In this document: piece after piece, positions 1-9,407 of the stretch
Position numbering within the stretch: the first letter of the stretch is position 1
Layout: each line of letters opens with the position of its first letter
Assembly (NCBI RefSeq): GCF_001729485.1
Contig: NZ_CP017157.1
Coordinates: forward strand, 7,688,001-7,752,000
Source of the DNA: Streptomyces lydicus
GTDB taxonomy: Bacteria > Actinomycetota > Actinomycetes > Streptomycetales > Streptomycetaceae
Direction: 5' to 3'
Length of the DNA: 64,000 nt
Program-made: the position numbers and the translations under genes
The notes under the pieces: model-generated
The model's database searches: none
Seen by the model: the letters and a program-made list of their open reading frames with translations, nothing else
Told to the model about the DNA's origin: nothing

Positions 1-274
1 TCAGCACCACGGCGTTGAAGTACGCCGGCTGGCTGGCGGCGTCCACGCCCCACGGCTCGGTCTCGTACACCGGCGAGACCGCCTTGACGCGCAGGCCAGG
101 GGTGTCCTCCAGCGCGTCCACGGCGCCCTGGAGGGTCTCCAGGCGGTTGCCGAGGTTGCTGCCGAGGGAGATCACGGCGCGTTTGGGGTTGGAGAGCGTC
201 ACATCGGCGGCGTCCACCTGCTCCACGACGGAGGCGGGCACCGGCTGAACGGTCGGGTCACTGCTGGTGTTCAT
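1..274 (-). CDS. folK: 2-amino-4-hydroxy-6-hydroxymethyldihydropteridine diphosphokinase, 3' part outside window
   Basis: Transfers pyrophosphate from ATP to 6-hydroxymethyl-7,8-dihydropterin, the step before dihydropteroate synthase in folate synthesis. Only the first 91 residues lie in the window; the gene runs off the left edge. After a roughly 30-residue extension the protein shows the family signature ISLGSNLGNR, then a helix with LQGAVDAL and the SPVYETEPWG segment typical of HPPK. The ATG at 274 overlaps the end of folB by 17 bases, so the two are probably translationally coupled. Recognition of the N-terminal half is clear; the catalytic aspartates lie outside the window. Confidence 0.9.
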   Translation of the reverse strand, partial: MNTSSDPTVQPVPASVVEQVDAADVTLSNPKRAVISLGSNLGNRLETLQGAVDALEDTPGLRVKAVSPVYETEPWGVDAASQPAYFNAVVL

Positions 275-632
275 GTACTCGACTCCGAGTGATGGTGATG
301 GTCACGTCGTCGAAGGGGACGGTGATCGGCGCGTCCGGCTTGTGCACCACCACCTCCACTTCCTGCACGCCCTCGTGCTTGAGGCACTGGTCGGCGATGC
401 GCTCCGCCAGGGTCTCGATGAGGTCGACGGGCTCGCCCTCCACGACGGCCACCACCTCCTCGGCCACGACGCCGTAGTGCACGGTCTTCGCGAGATCGTC
501 GGATGCGGCCGCCTGGCGGGTGTCCAGACCGAGAACCAGGTCGACGATGAAGGTCTGGCCTTCCTCGCGCTCACGGGGAAACACCCCGTGGTGGCCCCGG
601 GCCTTCAGCCCACGCAGCGCGACACGATCCAC
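258..632 (-). CDS. folB: dihydroneopterin aldolase
   Basis: Cleaves 7,8-dihydroneopterin to 6-hydroxymethyldihydropterin and glycolaldehyde in folate synthesis. The 124-residue product has the usual length and the family pattern: GLKARGHHGVF near the N terminus, a VHYGVVAEEV segment, LIETLAERIA and the C-terminal VHKPDAPI. The GTG at 632 was chosen because GGGAG sits 8 bases upstream and the protein then begins at VDRVALRG; GTG codons at 641 and 647 are in frame but less well placed. The gene overlaps folK by 17 bases. It lies 513 bases from the gene upstream, so it may have its own promoter. Confidence 0.93.
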   Translation of the reverse strand: MDRVALRGLKARGHHGVFPREREEGQTFIVDLVLGLDTRQAAASDDLAKTVHYGVVAEEVVAVVEGEPVDLIETLAERIADQCLKHEGVQEVEVVVHKPDAPITVPFDDVTITITRSRVHEHQQ

Positions 633-1145
633 GCGAATCACTCCCACTGGTCCACGGCACCTCTGGCGCCACTGTTTCGTCGGTTCCGGGCAGGCGTCCG
701 GAGCGATCCGGCAACACTGCCCCGCCATCGAATCTACCTTCGAGCACCGACAGTCCTCGCCCACGGGGGCTATGGACATGTCCCCGTCCTGCTGCTAAGC
801 ACGGCACAGCCAGCGGGCCGGGAGATCGTCCGCGCGGCCTCTTACCCCCCTCCGCACGCCCCACCCCTACCCGTGCCGCACTTGGCTCGAACGGGTGCGC
901 CCTCGCCCGGATGGCTGACGTGTCCCGCTGACGCGGTGCGCACCCCGCCGCCGGGAGCGCAAGAGCAGCCGGCCATGGCAAGGTTCACACGCCGGGCCGA
1001 CCGGATCTTGAGACGTACGGCCGCGCGCCGTGCGCACGAGCTCCGCACGCCCGTCAGGACGCACCGGAGCCCGCCGCGCGCACGCATCGCCGCCCGCTTC
1101 CCGGAAGCCGTCCGGCGGGCCGCCTCACGCGCCCGGCGGACCGCC
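633..1145. other. gap between folB and the NTF2-like gene
   Basis: I see no convincing gene in these 513 bases. Open frames exist on both strands but are rich in Arg, Pro, Ala and Gly and look like shadows of GC-rich DNA. A short frame from an ATG at 975 on the plus strand encodes a very basic peptide, without clear family or end. The folB promoter, if separate, would be here, and the end of the upstream transcript may also lie here. Confidence 0.4.
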
Positions 1146-1652
1146 TCAGAGGACGCCCTCGTCGCCCTCGCCCTCGCCGAGCCCCCCGGCCCCGCCGCCC
1201 TCGCCGTCCTCGTCCTCGTCGTCGTCCCGGTCCGCCAGCACCGGCGACCCGTGGTGCGACCACACCCGCCAGCCCTCCTCCGTACGCCGGAAGACATTGG
1301 TCGCCACGACCAGCTGGCCGATCAGCGGGCCCACCGAGCCGTCGTCCTCCGCCGGACCGCCGCTGAGGATGTTCTCGGTGCAGGTCACCAGGGCGGTGTC
1401 ACCGATGACATCGATCTCCACGTCCGTCAGGAAGAACTGGATGTACTCGGTGTTCGCCATGATCAGGGCGTACGAGCGCAGCACCTCACCGCGCCCCCGC
1501 AGCACCGGCCAGCCGGGGTGGACCACGCTCACCTGGCCGTCCAGCCACAGTTCGGCCAGCGCCTCGTGATCGCCGCGCTCGATGGTCTCGTACAGGGTCG
1601 TGTTGGCCTGCTCGACCAACTCGATGTCCGTCCGTGGGCCCAAGCCGCTCAC
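1146..1652 (-). CDS. NTF2-like / SnoaL-fold nuclear transport factor 2 family protein
   Basis: A 168-residue protein whose first 125 residues have the cone-shaped NTF2/SnoaL pattern: an N-terminal helix (ELVEQANTTLYETIERGD), a conserved WLDGQVSVVHPGWP segment that lines the pocket in this family, and a C-terminal WRVWSHHGSPV strand. The last 40 residues are a disordered Asp/Glu/Gly tail. The GTG start overlaps the folP stop as GTGA, so it is translated with folP inside the folate gene set. Its substrate is unknown. Similar small proteins accompany folP in other actinomycetes, and a pterin-related role is possible but unproven. Confidence 0.85.
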   Translation of the reverse strand: MSGLGPRTDIELVEQANTTLYETIERGDHEALAELWLDGQVSVVHPGWPVLRGRGEVLRSYALIMANTEYIQFFLTDVEIDVIGDTALVTCTENILSGGPAEDDGSVGPLIGQLVVATNVFRRTEEGWRVWSHHGSPVLADRDDDEDEDGEGGGAGGLGEGEGDEGVL

Positions 1653-2566
1653 ACCGTTCCCGTCGAATTCGCCGTCGTCCCGCTCGTCCCGCCGTCACCG
1701 GCCGTACCTGCTGTCGCGCTCTCCACGGCACGGGCCACCCGTACCGCGTCCGCGCTCGCCCTGACCTCGTGCACCCGCACCGCCCAGGCCCCCTCCCGCG
1801 CCACGATCGCCGACACCGCCGCCGTCGCGGCATCCCGCTCCCGGGCCGGCGGCGGGGCGGCTTCCGTGCCGCCCGCCAGCACCCTGCCCAGGAACCGTTT
1901 CCTCGATGCGGCCACCAGCAGCGGTCGGCCCAGCGCCCGCAGCCGCGGCAGGTGGGCGACCAGCGCGAGGTCGTGCTCGGCCGCCTTGGCGAAGCCCAGA
2001 CCGGGGTCGATGACGATCCGGTCGGGGTCGACGCCGCCGGCCACCGCGCGCTCCATGGCCCGCCCCAGTTCGTCGACGACCTCGCCGACCACGTCCCCGT
2101 AGACGGCACGGTTGTTCATGTCGATGGACTGGCCGCGCCAGTGCATCACCACGAACGGGACGTGGTGGGCGGCCACCACCGGCACCATGGCCGGATCGGC
2201 GGCGCCCCCGCTGACGTCGTTGACCAGCTGCGCCCCGGCCTCGACCGCCTGTTCGGCGACGGACGCCCGCATGGTGTCGACGGAGACCACCACACCGGCC
2301 GCGGCCAGCTCCCGTACGACCGGGACGACCCGCCGCAGCTCCTCGGTCTCGTCGACCCGCGCCGCGCCCGGCCGGGTGGACTCGCCGCCCACGTCGACCA
2401 GGTCGGCGCCCTGCGCCACCAGGTCCAGGCCGTGTTTGACGGCGAGTTCGGTGTCGAACCACTCGCCGCCGTCGGAGAACGAATCGGGCGTCACATTCAC
2501 GACGCCCATCACCGCGCAGCGGTCCCAGTCCGGCAGTCCGGCCACCCGGCCACGCAAGGTACTCAT
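1649..2566 (-). CDS. folP: dihydropteroate synthase
   Basis: Condenses 6-hydroxymethyldihydropterin pyrophosphate with p-aminobenzoate to dihydropteroate; this is the sulfonamide target. The 305-residue TIM-barrel protein shows the diagnostic signatures: GVVNVTPDSFSDGG near residue 20, DVGGESTRPGA, a LVNDVSGG strand, VVMHWRG, DPGLGFAK and ASRKRFLG. The ATG at 2566 gives a normal N terminus. Pro- and Ala-rich insertions near residue 260 are typical of high-GC relatives. The stop overlaps the next gene by four bases. Confidence 0.97.
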   Translation of the reverse strand: MSTLRGRVAGLPDWDRCAVMGVVNVTPDSFSDGGEWFDTELAVKHGLDLVAQGADLVDVGGESTRPGAARVDETEELRRVVPVVRELAAAGVVVSVDTMRASVAEQAVEAGAQLVNDVSGGAADPAMVPVVAAHHVPFVVMHWRGQSIDMNNRAVYGDVVGEVVDELGRAMERAVAGGVDPDRIVIDPGLGFAKAAEHDLALVAHLPRLRALGRPLLVAASRKRFLGRVLAGGTEAAPPPARERDAATAAVSAIVAREGAWAVRVHEVRASADAVRVARAVESATAGTAGDGGTSGTTANSTGTV

Positions 2567-2616
2567 GGCACCAGCGTAGGCCGTGTGCCGACCGGCCGGA
2601 TTGCGGCCACCGCGTG

Positions 2617-2648
2617 CGGCGGACCGCACCGGCCGGAGCGGTCCGCCG
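2617..2648 (-). terminator. hairpin after the lysyltransferase-like gene
   Basis: Ten-base perfect stem (2617-2626 with 2639-2648) and a 12-base loop, eight bases beyond the stop codon of the leftward gene at 2656. No clear T-run follows, as is common for Streptomyces terminators. It separates this gene from folP. Confidence 0.6.
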
Positions 2649-2655
2649 GTGTCCG

Positions 2656-4503
2656 TCAGGCCGCCGGTTCGACCGCGCCCGCGGTCCGCGCCCGCTCCAC
2701 GACGTGTGCGCACGGCCGCGGCTCCGCGGCCTTCCTGCGCCGCAGTACGCGCGGCAGGCCCAGCTCCAGATAGCCCTCGGCCTGCAGCGCCGCCAGGCCG
2801 ATGCGCGGGATGTCGCGGCTGTTGCGGAACACCACGAAGCGGGGCTCCCAGCGCGGCTGGAACTTGTCGTTGAACTTGTAGAGCGACTCGATCTGGTACC
2901 AGCGGGACAGGAAGATCAGCATCCCCCGCCAGACCCGGATGACCGGCCCCGCGCCGAGCTTCTCGCCGCGCTCCAGGGACGAGCGGAAGACCGCGAAGTT
3001 CAGCGAGACCTGCTTGATCCCGAGGTCCGGGGCGGCCTGCAGCGCCGCGACGATCAGCAGTTCGTTCATGCCCGGGTCGGCGCTGCGGTCGCGCCGCATC
3101 AGCTCCAGCGAGATCCCGCTGTCGCCCCACGGCACGAAGTGCTGCATCGCCTTCAGGTCCCCGTACGCCCCCGGCTCCTCCCCCTCGCCGGCCGGCAGAT
3201 GGGCGGTGGCGATCACCGCGTCGCCGTCGGCCACCGCGTCGATCCGGCCCAGCGCCATCGAGAAGCCGCGCTCGGTGTCGGTGTCCCGCCAGTCGTTCGC
3301 GGCCTGCTGGAGCCGCGCCAGCTCCTCGGGCTCCAGGTCGCGCACCCGCCGCACCCGGGTGTGGTAGCCGTTGCGCTCGATGCGCTTGACCATCTGCCGC
3401 ACGTTGCGCATCGCGCGCCCGCTGAGGGTGAAGCCGGCGACGTCCACGATCGCCTCGTCGCCGAGCTCCAGCGCGTCCATGCCGGTCTCCCGGGTCCACA
3501 CCTGGCCGCCGGTCTCGCTGCAGCCGGTGACCGCGGGCGTCCAGGAGTGCGCCCGGGCCTCCTCCATGAAGCGCTCGATGGCGCCCGGCCACGCCTCGAC
3601 GTCGCCTATCGGGTCGCCGCTGGCGAGCATCACGCCGGAGATCACCCGGTAGCAGACCGCGGCCTTGCCGGACGGGGAGAACACCGCGCCCTTGTCGCGG
3701 CGCAGCGCGAAGTATCCGAGCGAGTCCCGGGCGCCGTGGGTGGCGAGCAGCTCGCGCAGCCGTGCCTCGTCGTCCTCGGTCAGCCGGGCCGCCGGGTGCT
3801 CGGGCCGGAAGGCGAGGTACGCGGTGGTGGCGACGGTCAGCAGGCCCAGCGCGCCGAGGGAGTAGCCGACGGTGTAGTCGACCTGGTTGGTGTAGCCGAT
3901 GGGGCCCTCGAAGCCGAACATGCCCCACAGGACGTGCTCGGCGCGCGCCGCGAAGGACGGCGAGCCGACGATCTTGTGGGGGTGGGAGCTGACGATCACC
4001 ATGCCGATGGCGAAGCTGGCGCCGCCGAGCACGACCAGGTTGGCCAGCGCCTTCCAGCGGCTGCGGGGGTCGGGCAGCGCCGCGAATTCCTTGCGGTGCC
4101 ACACCAGGAACACCAGCAGCACCAGCGACAGCACCGCGCCGAAGACGGAGTGCCGGTAACCGAGCTGCGCGGCGATACCGACCGGCAGCAGGGCCACCGC
4201 CGCCACCCACGCCCGCCGTTTGCGCCGTTTGAGTCCGTGGGCCAGCAGGAGCAGCAGGATGCCGACGACGATGGACGCGGCGGCCGCCAGCGGGCTGACC
4301 GCTCCCGGCAGCACCTCGGCCACCGCGTGCATACGGCTGTGCCGGAACCGCGGGAACACGCCGGCCGCCAGGTTCAGCAGGCCGACGATCACGCCGGCCG
4401 TGCCGACGAACCCCGGCACCGCCGCGGGCCGCGGGCCGCGGAGCCAGCGTGGCGTTCGCCACGCAACCTTCTCCGACTTTTCGCCATCTAGCCTGTCAGA
4501 CAT
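2656..4503 (-). CDS. phosphatidylglycerol lysyltransferase-like membrane protein (DUF2156)
   Basis: A 615-residue protein with an N-terminal membrane part of about six hydrophobic segments (roughly residues 30-240) and a C-terminal cytoplasmic DUF2156 domain with a twin acetyltransferase-like fold. Recognisable segments are RDSLGYFALRRDKG, CYRVISGVMLASGDPIGD, GFTLSGRAMRNVRQMVKR and LNFAVFRSSLERGE. Members such as MprF and the N-terminal part of mycobacterial LysX transfer lysine from Lys-tRNA to phosphatidylglycerol, which lowers membrane negative charge and gives cationic-peptide resistance. No lysyl-tRNA synthetase domain is fused here. The ATG at 4503, preceded by GGGA, was preferred to the GTG at 4506. 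The amino acid transferred is inferred from the family only. Confidence 0.85.
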   Translation of the reverse strand: MSDRLDGEKSEKVAWRTPRWLRGPRPAAVPGFVGTAGVIVGLLNLAAGVFPRFRHSRMHAVAEVLPGAVSPLAAAASIVVGILLLLLAHGLKRRKRRAWVAAVALLPVGIAAQLGYRHSVFGAVLSLVLLVFLVWHRKEFAALPDPRSRWKALANLVVLGGASFAIGMVIVSSHPHKIVGSPSFAARAEHVLWGMFGFEGPIGYTNQVDYTVGYSLGALGLLTVATTAYLAFRPEHPAARLTEDDEARLRELLATHGARDSLGYFALRRDKGAVFSPSGKAAVCYRVISGVMLASGDPIGDVEAWPGAIERFMEEARAHSWTPAVTGCSETGGQVWTRETGMDALELGDEAIVDVAGFTLSGRAMRNVRQMVKRIERNGYHTRVRRVRDLEPEELARLQQAANDWRDTDTERGFSMALGRIDAVADGDAVIATAHLPAGEGEEPGAYGDLKAMQHFVPWGDSGISLELMRRDRSADPGMNELLIVAALQAAPDLGIKQVSLNFAVFRSSLERGEKLGAGPVIRVWRGMLIFLSRWYQIESLYKFNDKFQPRWEPRFVVFRNSRDIPRIGLAALQAEGYLELGLPRVLRRRKAAEPRPCAHVVERARTAGAVEPAA

Positions 4504-4644
4504 CACTTTCCCGTCGCCCCGGTCGAGAGAACGTGCGAGCCTTGTCGCAGCATCTGGACTTTTTGCGCCCTGTATGACGGCGTTTCAGGGCTCGGGGTTC
4601 CATCAGCGGTACGGATGACCCGGCCGCCCGGAAGAAAGCACCAC

Positions 4645-5760
4645 ATGGGTCTCACCAGCAAGAAAGTGCTGCTTCTTGCCGTCCTCGTCGCGGTGGCACT
4701 GTTCGTCCTCACCGTGTGGCTCTGGCCACGGCTGTCCAAGGGGAACTGGCGCGCCGTCCTGGGACGCGTCGGACTGCTGCTGGCCACCCAGCTCTCGATC
4801 TTCGCCGCGATCGGTCTGTTCGCCAACAACTCCTTCGGTTTCTACGCCTCCTGGGCCGACCTCTTCGGCCAGGAGCAGGAGCCGGGCGTGGTGACCAATT
4901 ATCAGACCGGCCCGAACGGCACCAAGCTGGAGATGCTGGGGACCGAGCGGATCAGCGTGCAGAACGGGTCGCGGCCCGCGTCCGCCGGCCGCATCGACAA
5001 GGTACTGATCCAGGGCGAGCATTCCGGGATCGCCAGCCCGGCATTCGTCTATCTGCCGCCGCAGTACTTCCAGAAGAAATACGCGAAGCAGAAATTCCCG
5101 GCGGCTCTGGTGCTCACCGGCTATCCGGGCACCGCGGAGGCACTGTACAAAAAGCTGCATTTCCCGCAGACCCAGCACGAACTGCTCGGCAAGCACAAGA
5201 TGCGGCCGACCGTTCTGGTGATGATGCGCCCGACGGTGGCGCCGCCCCGCGACACCGAATGCGTCGACATACCGAACGGCCCGCAGACCGAGACGTTCTT
5301 CACCAAGGACCTGCGCCGGGACATCACCGAGCACTACCGAATAGGGAGCCAGGCGAAGAGCTGGGGCGTCATGGGCGACTCCACCGGCGGCTACTGCGCC
5401 CTGAAGATGGCCATGCGCCACCCCGAGGCGTACTCCACCGCGGTCGCCCTCTCCGGCGCCTACAAGGCTCCCCTGGACGCCACCACCGGTGACCTCTTCG
5501 GCGGCAACTCGCAGCTCCAGCGGGAGAACAACCTGCTGTGGCGCCAGCGGCACATGCCCGCTCCCCCGGTGAACCTGCTGGTCACCAGCAGCAAGCAGGG
5601 CGAGGGCAACTACCACCAGACGATGCGCTTCATCGAGCAGACCAAGTCGCCCACCCGCATCTCGTCGATCATCCTCGACAGCGGCGGCCACAACTTCAAC
5701 ACCTGGCGCCGCGAGATCCCGGCGGCGCTGCAGTGGCTGGGCAACCACCTGACGGCCTGA
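4645..5760 (+). CDS. membrane-anchored alpha/beta hydrolase (esterase D / antigen 85-like)
   Basis: A 371-residue protein with two N-terminal hydrophobic segments (about residues 8-27 and 42-60) and an extracytoplasmic esterase domain. The nucleophile elbow GDSTGG places the catalytic serine at residue 246, and the histidine is probably in SGGHNFNTW near residue 352, as in mycolyltransferase-like esterases. The ATG at 4645 follows GGAAGAAAG at good spacing; an upstream ATG-like start at 4615 is poorer. The gene runs against both neighbours and interrupts the leftward folate block. The substrate is unknown; a secreted carboxylesterase or acyltransferase is the likely role. Confidence 0.85.
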   Translation: MGLTSKKVLLLAVLVAVALFVLTVWLWPRLSKGNWRAVLGRVGLLLATQLSIFAAIGLFANNSFGFYASWADLFGQEQEPGVVTNYQTGPNGTKLEMLGTERISVQNGSRPASAGRIDKVLIQGEHSGIASPAFVYLPPQYFQKKYAKQKFPAALVLTGYPGTAEALYKKLHFPQTQHELLGKHKMRPTVLVMMRPTVAPPRDTECVDIPNGPQTETFFTKDLRRDITEHYRIGSQAKSWGVMGDSTGGYCALKMAMRHPEAYSTAVALSGAYKAPLDATTGDLFGGNSQLQRENNLLWRQRHMPAPPVNLLVTSSKQGEGNYHQTMRFIEQTKSPTRISSIILDSGGHNFNTWRREIPAALQWLGNHLTA

Positions 5761-5769
5761 CGGCCGTAC

Positions 5770-5800
5770 CTCCGCCGGCGGGGTTTCCCCGCCGGCGGAG
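5770..5800. terminator. bidirectional terminator hairpin
   Basis: Perfect 14-base stem (5770-5783 with 5787-5800) closed by a TTT loop, between the convergent stops of the esterase gene and folE. It can serve both directions. Confidence 0.85.
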
Positions 5801-5805
5801 CCGTG

Positions 5806-6411
5806 TCAGCGGGCGAGTATCAGGCTCATCGCCTCGGCGCGGGTCGCCGCGTCCCGCAGCTGGCCGCGCACCGCCGAGGTAGTGGTCTTGGCGCCGGGCT
5901 TGCGGACCCCGCGCATGGTCATGCACATGTGCTCGCACTCGATGACGACGATCACCCCGCGCGGCTCCAGGATCTCCATCAGGGAGTCCGCGATCTGGGT
6001 GGTCAGCCGCTCCTGGACCTGCGGGCGGCGGGCATAGACGTCGACCAGCCGGGCCAGCTTCGACAGCCCGGTGATCTTGCCGTCGGCGGACGGGATGTAG
6101 CCCACGTGGGCCACCCCGACGAACGGCACCAGGTGGTGCTCGCAGCTGGAGACCAGCTCGATGTCCTTGACCAGCACCATCTCGTCGTGACCGAGGTCGA
6201 AGGTGGTCGTCAGCACGTCCTCGGGCTTCTGCCACAGGCCGGCGAAGATCTCCTTGTAGGCACGGGCGACCCGCGCCGGGGTCTCCAGCAGACCCTCCCG
6301 GTCCGGGTCCTCGCCCACGGCGATGAGCAGCTCGCGGACGGCGTTCTCGGCGCGCTTCTCGTCGAACTCGCCGATCTTGCCGTCGACGCCCAGCGTCACA
6401 GGGTCGGTCAT
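5806..6411 (-). CDS. folE: GTP cyclohydrolase I
   Basis: Opens the imidazole ring of GTP to give 7,8-dihydroneopterin triphosphate, the first step of folate synthesis. The 201-residue length and sequence are standard. The zinc ligands are visible as Cys90 and His93 in [10 protein letters not shown] and Cys163 in [28 protein letters not shown] is the conserved active-site region. It lies just downstream of ftsH but behind a strong terminator, so it probably has its own promoter in the 121-base gap. Confidence 0.98.
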   Translation of the reverse strand: MTDPVTLGVDGKIGEFDEKRAENAVRELLIAVGEDPDREGLLETPARVARAYKEIFAGLWQKPEDVLTTTFDLGHDEMVLVKDIELVSSCEHHLVPFVGVAHVGYIPSADGKITGLSKLARLVDVYARRPQVQERLTTQIADSLMEILEPRGVIVVIECEHMCMTMRGVRKPGAKTTTSAVRGQLRDAATRAEAMSLILAR

Positions 6412-6461
6412 TTGGTGCCTCGTTCCTTCTGCGCCCGCTCGGCGGCGCGGCTGTATCGCGG

Positions 6462-6504
6462 AAATGCCGCGCCCCCCAGGCTAAACCTGGGGGGCGCGGC
6501 ATTT
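6462..6504 (-). terminator. strong terminator of ftsH
   Basis: Perfect 19-base stem (6462-6480 with 6486-6504) and a five-base CTAAA loop, 28 bases after the ftsH stop. It is one of the strongest simple hairpins in the window and isolates folE from ftsH. Confidence 0.88.
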
Positions 6505-6532
6505 ATTCCGGGGCCGTGGGGGCCGCCGGCAC

Positions 6533-8545
6533 TCAGCTCTCGGTGCGCGGCTCCTCCTGAGCCTCCGCCTTCTCCGTCGAGACGGTGGCCGAGGTCGCCA
6601 CGGAACCGTTGGCCGGGGCCAGCTCCTTGGGCGACAGCACCGGCGGGCGGCTGGAGGGCGTACGGCGCGACGAACCGGTCCACGCGGGGCGCGCGGGGCG
6701 CTTGACCACGTGCTTGAAGAGCTCGGCGATCTCCTCCTTGTTGAGCGTCTCCTTCTCCAGGAGCGTCAGCACGAGGTTGTCGAGGATGTCGCGGTTCTCG
6801 ACCAGGATCTCCCACGCCTCGTTGTGCGCGGTCTCGATCAGCTTCTTGACCTCTTCGTCGACCAGCGCGGCGACCTCTTCCGAGTAGTCGCGCTGGTGAC
6901 CCATCTCACGGCCCAGGAAGGGCTCGGAGTTGTCGGTGCCGAACTTGATCGCACCGAGCCGCTCGGTCATGCCGTACTGCGTGACCATCGCGCGGGCCGT
7001 GGCGGTCGCCTTCTCGATGTCGTTCGCGGCGCCCGTGGTCGGGTCGTGGAAGACCAGCTCCTCCGCCGCGCGGCCGCCCAGCATGTACGCCAGCTGGTCG
7101 AGCATCTCGTTGCGGGTGGTGGAGTACTTGTCCTCGTCGGGCAGCACCATGGTGTAGCCCAGGGCCCGGCCGCGGGACAGGATCGTGATCTTGTGAACCG
7201 GGTCGGAGTTCGGTGAGGCCGCCGCGACCAGGGCGTGTCCGCCCTCGTGGTACGCGGTGATCTTCTTCTCCTTCTCGGACATGATCCGGGTCCGCTTCTG
7301 CGGGCCGGCCACGACGCGGTCGATCGCCTCGTCCAGGAAGTGGTTGTTGATCAGCTTCTCGTCGCTGCGGGCCGTCAGCAGCGCGGCCTCGTTCAGCACG
7401 TTCGACAGATCGGCACCGGTGAAGCCGGGGGTGCGCTTGGCGACGGCCGACAGGTCGACGTCCGGGGCGACCGGCTTGCCCTTCTGGTGGACCTTGAGGA
7501 TCTCCAGACGGCCCTGCAGGTCCGGACGGTCGACGGCGATCTGCCGGTCGAAGCGGCCGGGGCGCAGCAGCGCCGGGTCGAGGATGTCCGGGCGGTTCGT
7601 CGCGGCGATGAGGATCACGCCGCCCTTGACGTCGAAGCCGTCCATCTCGACCAGCAGCTGGTTGAGGGTCTGCTCACGCTCGTCGTGGCCACCGCCCAGG
7701 CCCGCACCGCGGTGCCGGCCGACGGCGTCGATCTCGTCGACGAAGACGATCGCCGGGGCGTTCGCCTTGGCCTGCTCGAACAGGTCACGGACCCGGGAGG
7801 CACCGACACCGACGAACATCTCGACGAAGTCGGAACCGGAGATCGAGTAGAACGGGACGCCCGCCTCGCCGGCGACGGCACGCGCCAGCAGCGTCTTGCC
7901 CGTTCCGGGCGGGCCGTACAGCAGCACGCCCTTGGGAATCTTGGCGCCGACGGCCTGGAACTTCGCCGGCTCCTGCAGGAACTCCTTGATCTCGTGGAGC
8001 TCCTCGACCGCCTCGTCCGACCCGGCGACGTCGGCGAACGTCGTCTTGGGGGTGTCCTTGGTGATCAGCTTCGCCTTGGACTTCCCGAAGTTCATCACCC
8101 GGGAGCCGCCGCCCTGCATCTGGTTCATCAGGAACAGGAAGACGACCACGATGAGGACGAAGGGAAGCAGCGAGAGCAGCACGCCGACGAACGGGTTCTG
8201 CTTCGACGGGGAGACGGTGTACCCGTCCTTGATCTCGCCGGTCTGGTACTTGGCCTGCAGGTTCTTCGCCAGGTCGACGCCCTGGTCGCCGATGTAGCTC
8301 GCCTGGAGCTTGTTGGAGCCCTCAATCTTGTTGGAGCCCGACAGCTCAATCTTGATCTTGTTCTCGTCACCGGTCGTCAGCTCGGCGGACTTCACCTTGT
8401 TGTCAGCGATCGCCTTGACGACCTGACCGGTGTCCACCGTCTTGTAGCCGCCGGACGAGCCGACGACCTGCATCAACACGACCACGGCGAGGACGGCCAG
8501 CACGATCCACATGACCGGCCCACGGAAGTATCGCTTCACGTCCAT
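6533..8545 (-). CDS. ftsH: ATP-dependent zinc metalloprotease FtsH
   Basis: Membrane-bound AAA+ protease that degrades unassembled membrane proteins and some regulators. The 670-residue product has an N-terminal transmembrane helix (about 10-28), an extracytoplasmic domain, a second helix (about 118-140), Walker A GPPGTGKT near residue 211, Walker B VFVDEIDA, the second region of homology [19 protein letters not shown], and the zinc motif HEGGH near residue 433. The C terminus is a disordered tail. The ATG at 8545 starts at MDVKRYFRG, the usual start in relatives, although no strong Shine-Dalgarno precedes it; an in-frame start at 8593 cannot be excluded. Confidence 0.97.
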   Translation of the reverse strand: MDVKRYFRGPVMWIVLAVLAVVVLMQVVGSSGGYKTVDTGQVVKAIADNKVKSAELTTGDENKIKIELSGSNKIEGSNKLQASYIGDQGVDLAKNLQAKYQTGEIKDGYTVSPSKQNPFVGVLLSLLPFVLIVVVFLFLMNQMQGGGSRVMNFGKSKAKLITKDTPKTTFADVAGSDEAVEELHEIKEFLQEPAKFQAVGAKIPKGVLLYGPPGTGKTLLARAVAGEAGVPFYSISGSDFVEMFVGVGASRVRDLFEQAKANAPAIVFVDEIDAVGRHRGAGLGGGHDEREQTLNQLLVEMDGFDVKGGVILIAATNRPDILDPALLRPGRFDRQIAVDRPDLQGRLEILKVHQKGKPVAPDVDLSAVAKRTPGFTGADLSNVLNEAALLTARSDEKLINNHFLDEAIDRVVAGPQKRTRIMSEKEKKITAYHEGGHALVAAASPNSDPVHKITILSRGRALGYTMVLPDEDKYSTTRNEMLDQLAYMLGGRAAEELVFHDPTTGAANDIEKATATARAMVTQYGMTERLGAIKFGTDNSEPFLGREMGHQRDYSEEVAALVDEEVKKLIETAHNEAWEILVENRDILDNLVLTLLEKETLNKEEIAELFKHVVKRPARPAWTGSSRRTPSSRPPVLSPKELAPANGSVATSATVSTEKAEAQEEPRTES

Positions 8546-8737
8546 CCATACGGAGCCGTTTGCGGCCCCGTCCCTCCTGCCACAGTGAGGCACAACGCCC
8601 TTGGGTGGGCTGGTCGTGCGTACGGTGTATTACTGGCCCGAAAAAAGAACTGCCTTCGGACGGTACCCCAGCATTGTCACCCGGCGCCTGCGCCGACGGT
8701 GAACATGCAACCGAGGATTCCGCTCTCCCTGCTCCAA

Positions 8738-8766
8738 CGGCGGGAAGCCCCGAAGGGTTCCCGCCG
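8738..8766 (-). terminator. terminator of hpt
   Basis: Nine-base perfect stem (8738-8746 with 8758-8766) and an 11-base loop, 15 bases beyond the hpt stop. The remaining 190 bases up to ftsH should contain the ftsH promoter. Confidence 0.65.
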
Positions 8767-8781
8767 GCCCGCGAAAGCTGT

Positions 8782-9345
8782 TCAGCCCCCGTAGACGTGG
8801 GGCGCGAGAGTACCGACGAACGGCAGGTTGCGGTACTTCTCCGCGAAGTCCAGGCCGTAGCCGACGACGAACTCGTTGGGGATGTCGAAGCCGATCCACT
8901 TCACGTCGATGGCCACCTTGGCCGCGTCCGGCTTGCGCAGCAGCGTGCAGACCTCCAGCGACGCCGGCTCACGCGAGCCGAGGTTCGACAGCAGCCACGA
9001 CAGCGTCAGACCGGAGTCGATGATGTCCTCGACGATCAGGACGTGCTTGCCCTTGATGTCGGTGTCCAGGTCCTTGAGGATGCGGACCACACCGGAGGAC
9101 TGGGTGCCCGCCCCGTAGGAGGACACCGCCATCCAGTCCATCGTGACGGGGGAGGACAGCGCGCGCGCCAGGTCCGCCATCACCATCACCGCGCCCTTGA
9201 GGACACCGATGATGAGCAGGTCCTTGCCCGCGTACTCCGCATCGATCTTCGCGGCAAGCTCGGCCAGCTTGGCGTCGATCTCTTCCTTGGTGATGAGTAC
9301 CGACTGAAGGTCGGCGCCCATGTCCTTGTCGTCCACCCGTGCCAC
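8782..9345 (-). CDS. hpt: hypoxanthine phosphoribosyltransferase
   Basis: Salvages hypoxanthine and guanine to IMP and GMP with PRPP. The 187-residue protein has the type I PRTase fold, with the PRPP loop in [15 protein letters not shown], the flexible-loop [10 protein letters not shown] region and the purine-binding [19 protein letters not shown] segment. GTG at 9345 gives the longest frame; ATG at 9321 (MGADLQSV) matches the start of many relatives and is a good alternative. It lies between tilS upstream and ftsH downstream, the order also common in Gram-positive bacteria. Confidence 0.96.
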   Translation of the reverse strand: MARVDDKDMGADLQSVLITKEEIDAKLAELAAKIDAEYAGKDLLIIGVLKGAVMVMADLARALSSPVTMDWMAVSSYGAGTQSSGVVRILKDLDTDIKGKHVLIVEDIIDSGLTLSWLLSNLGSREPASLEVCTLLRKPDAAKVAIDVKWIGFDIPNEFVVGYGLDFAEKYRNLPFVGTLAPHVYGG

Positions 9346-9407
9346 TCTCGCTCGATTCGGTGTTCACGTCAGTCGTGAGACTTCGGCTGCAAGGCGGCGT
9401 CTGCGGC

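Noticed and set aside
842..1297. Minus-strand frame of 151 codons next to folB
   Set aside because: It overlaps the NTF2-like gene in another frame and has arginine-rich shadow composition; no ribosome site.
2614..4491. Plus-strand open frame of 625 codons
   Set aside because: Antisense shadow of the lysyltransferase-like gene, with His/Gln/Arg-rich low-complexity product.
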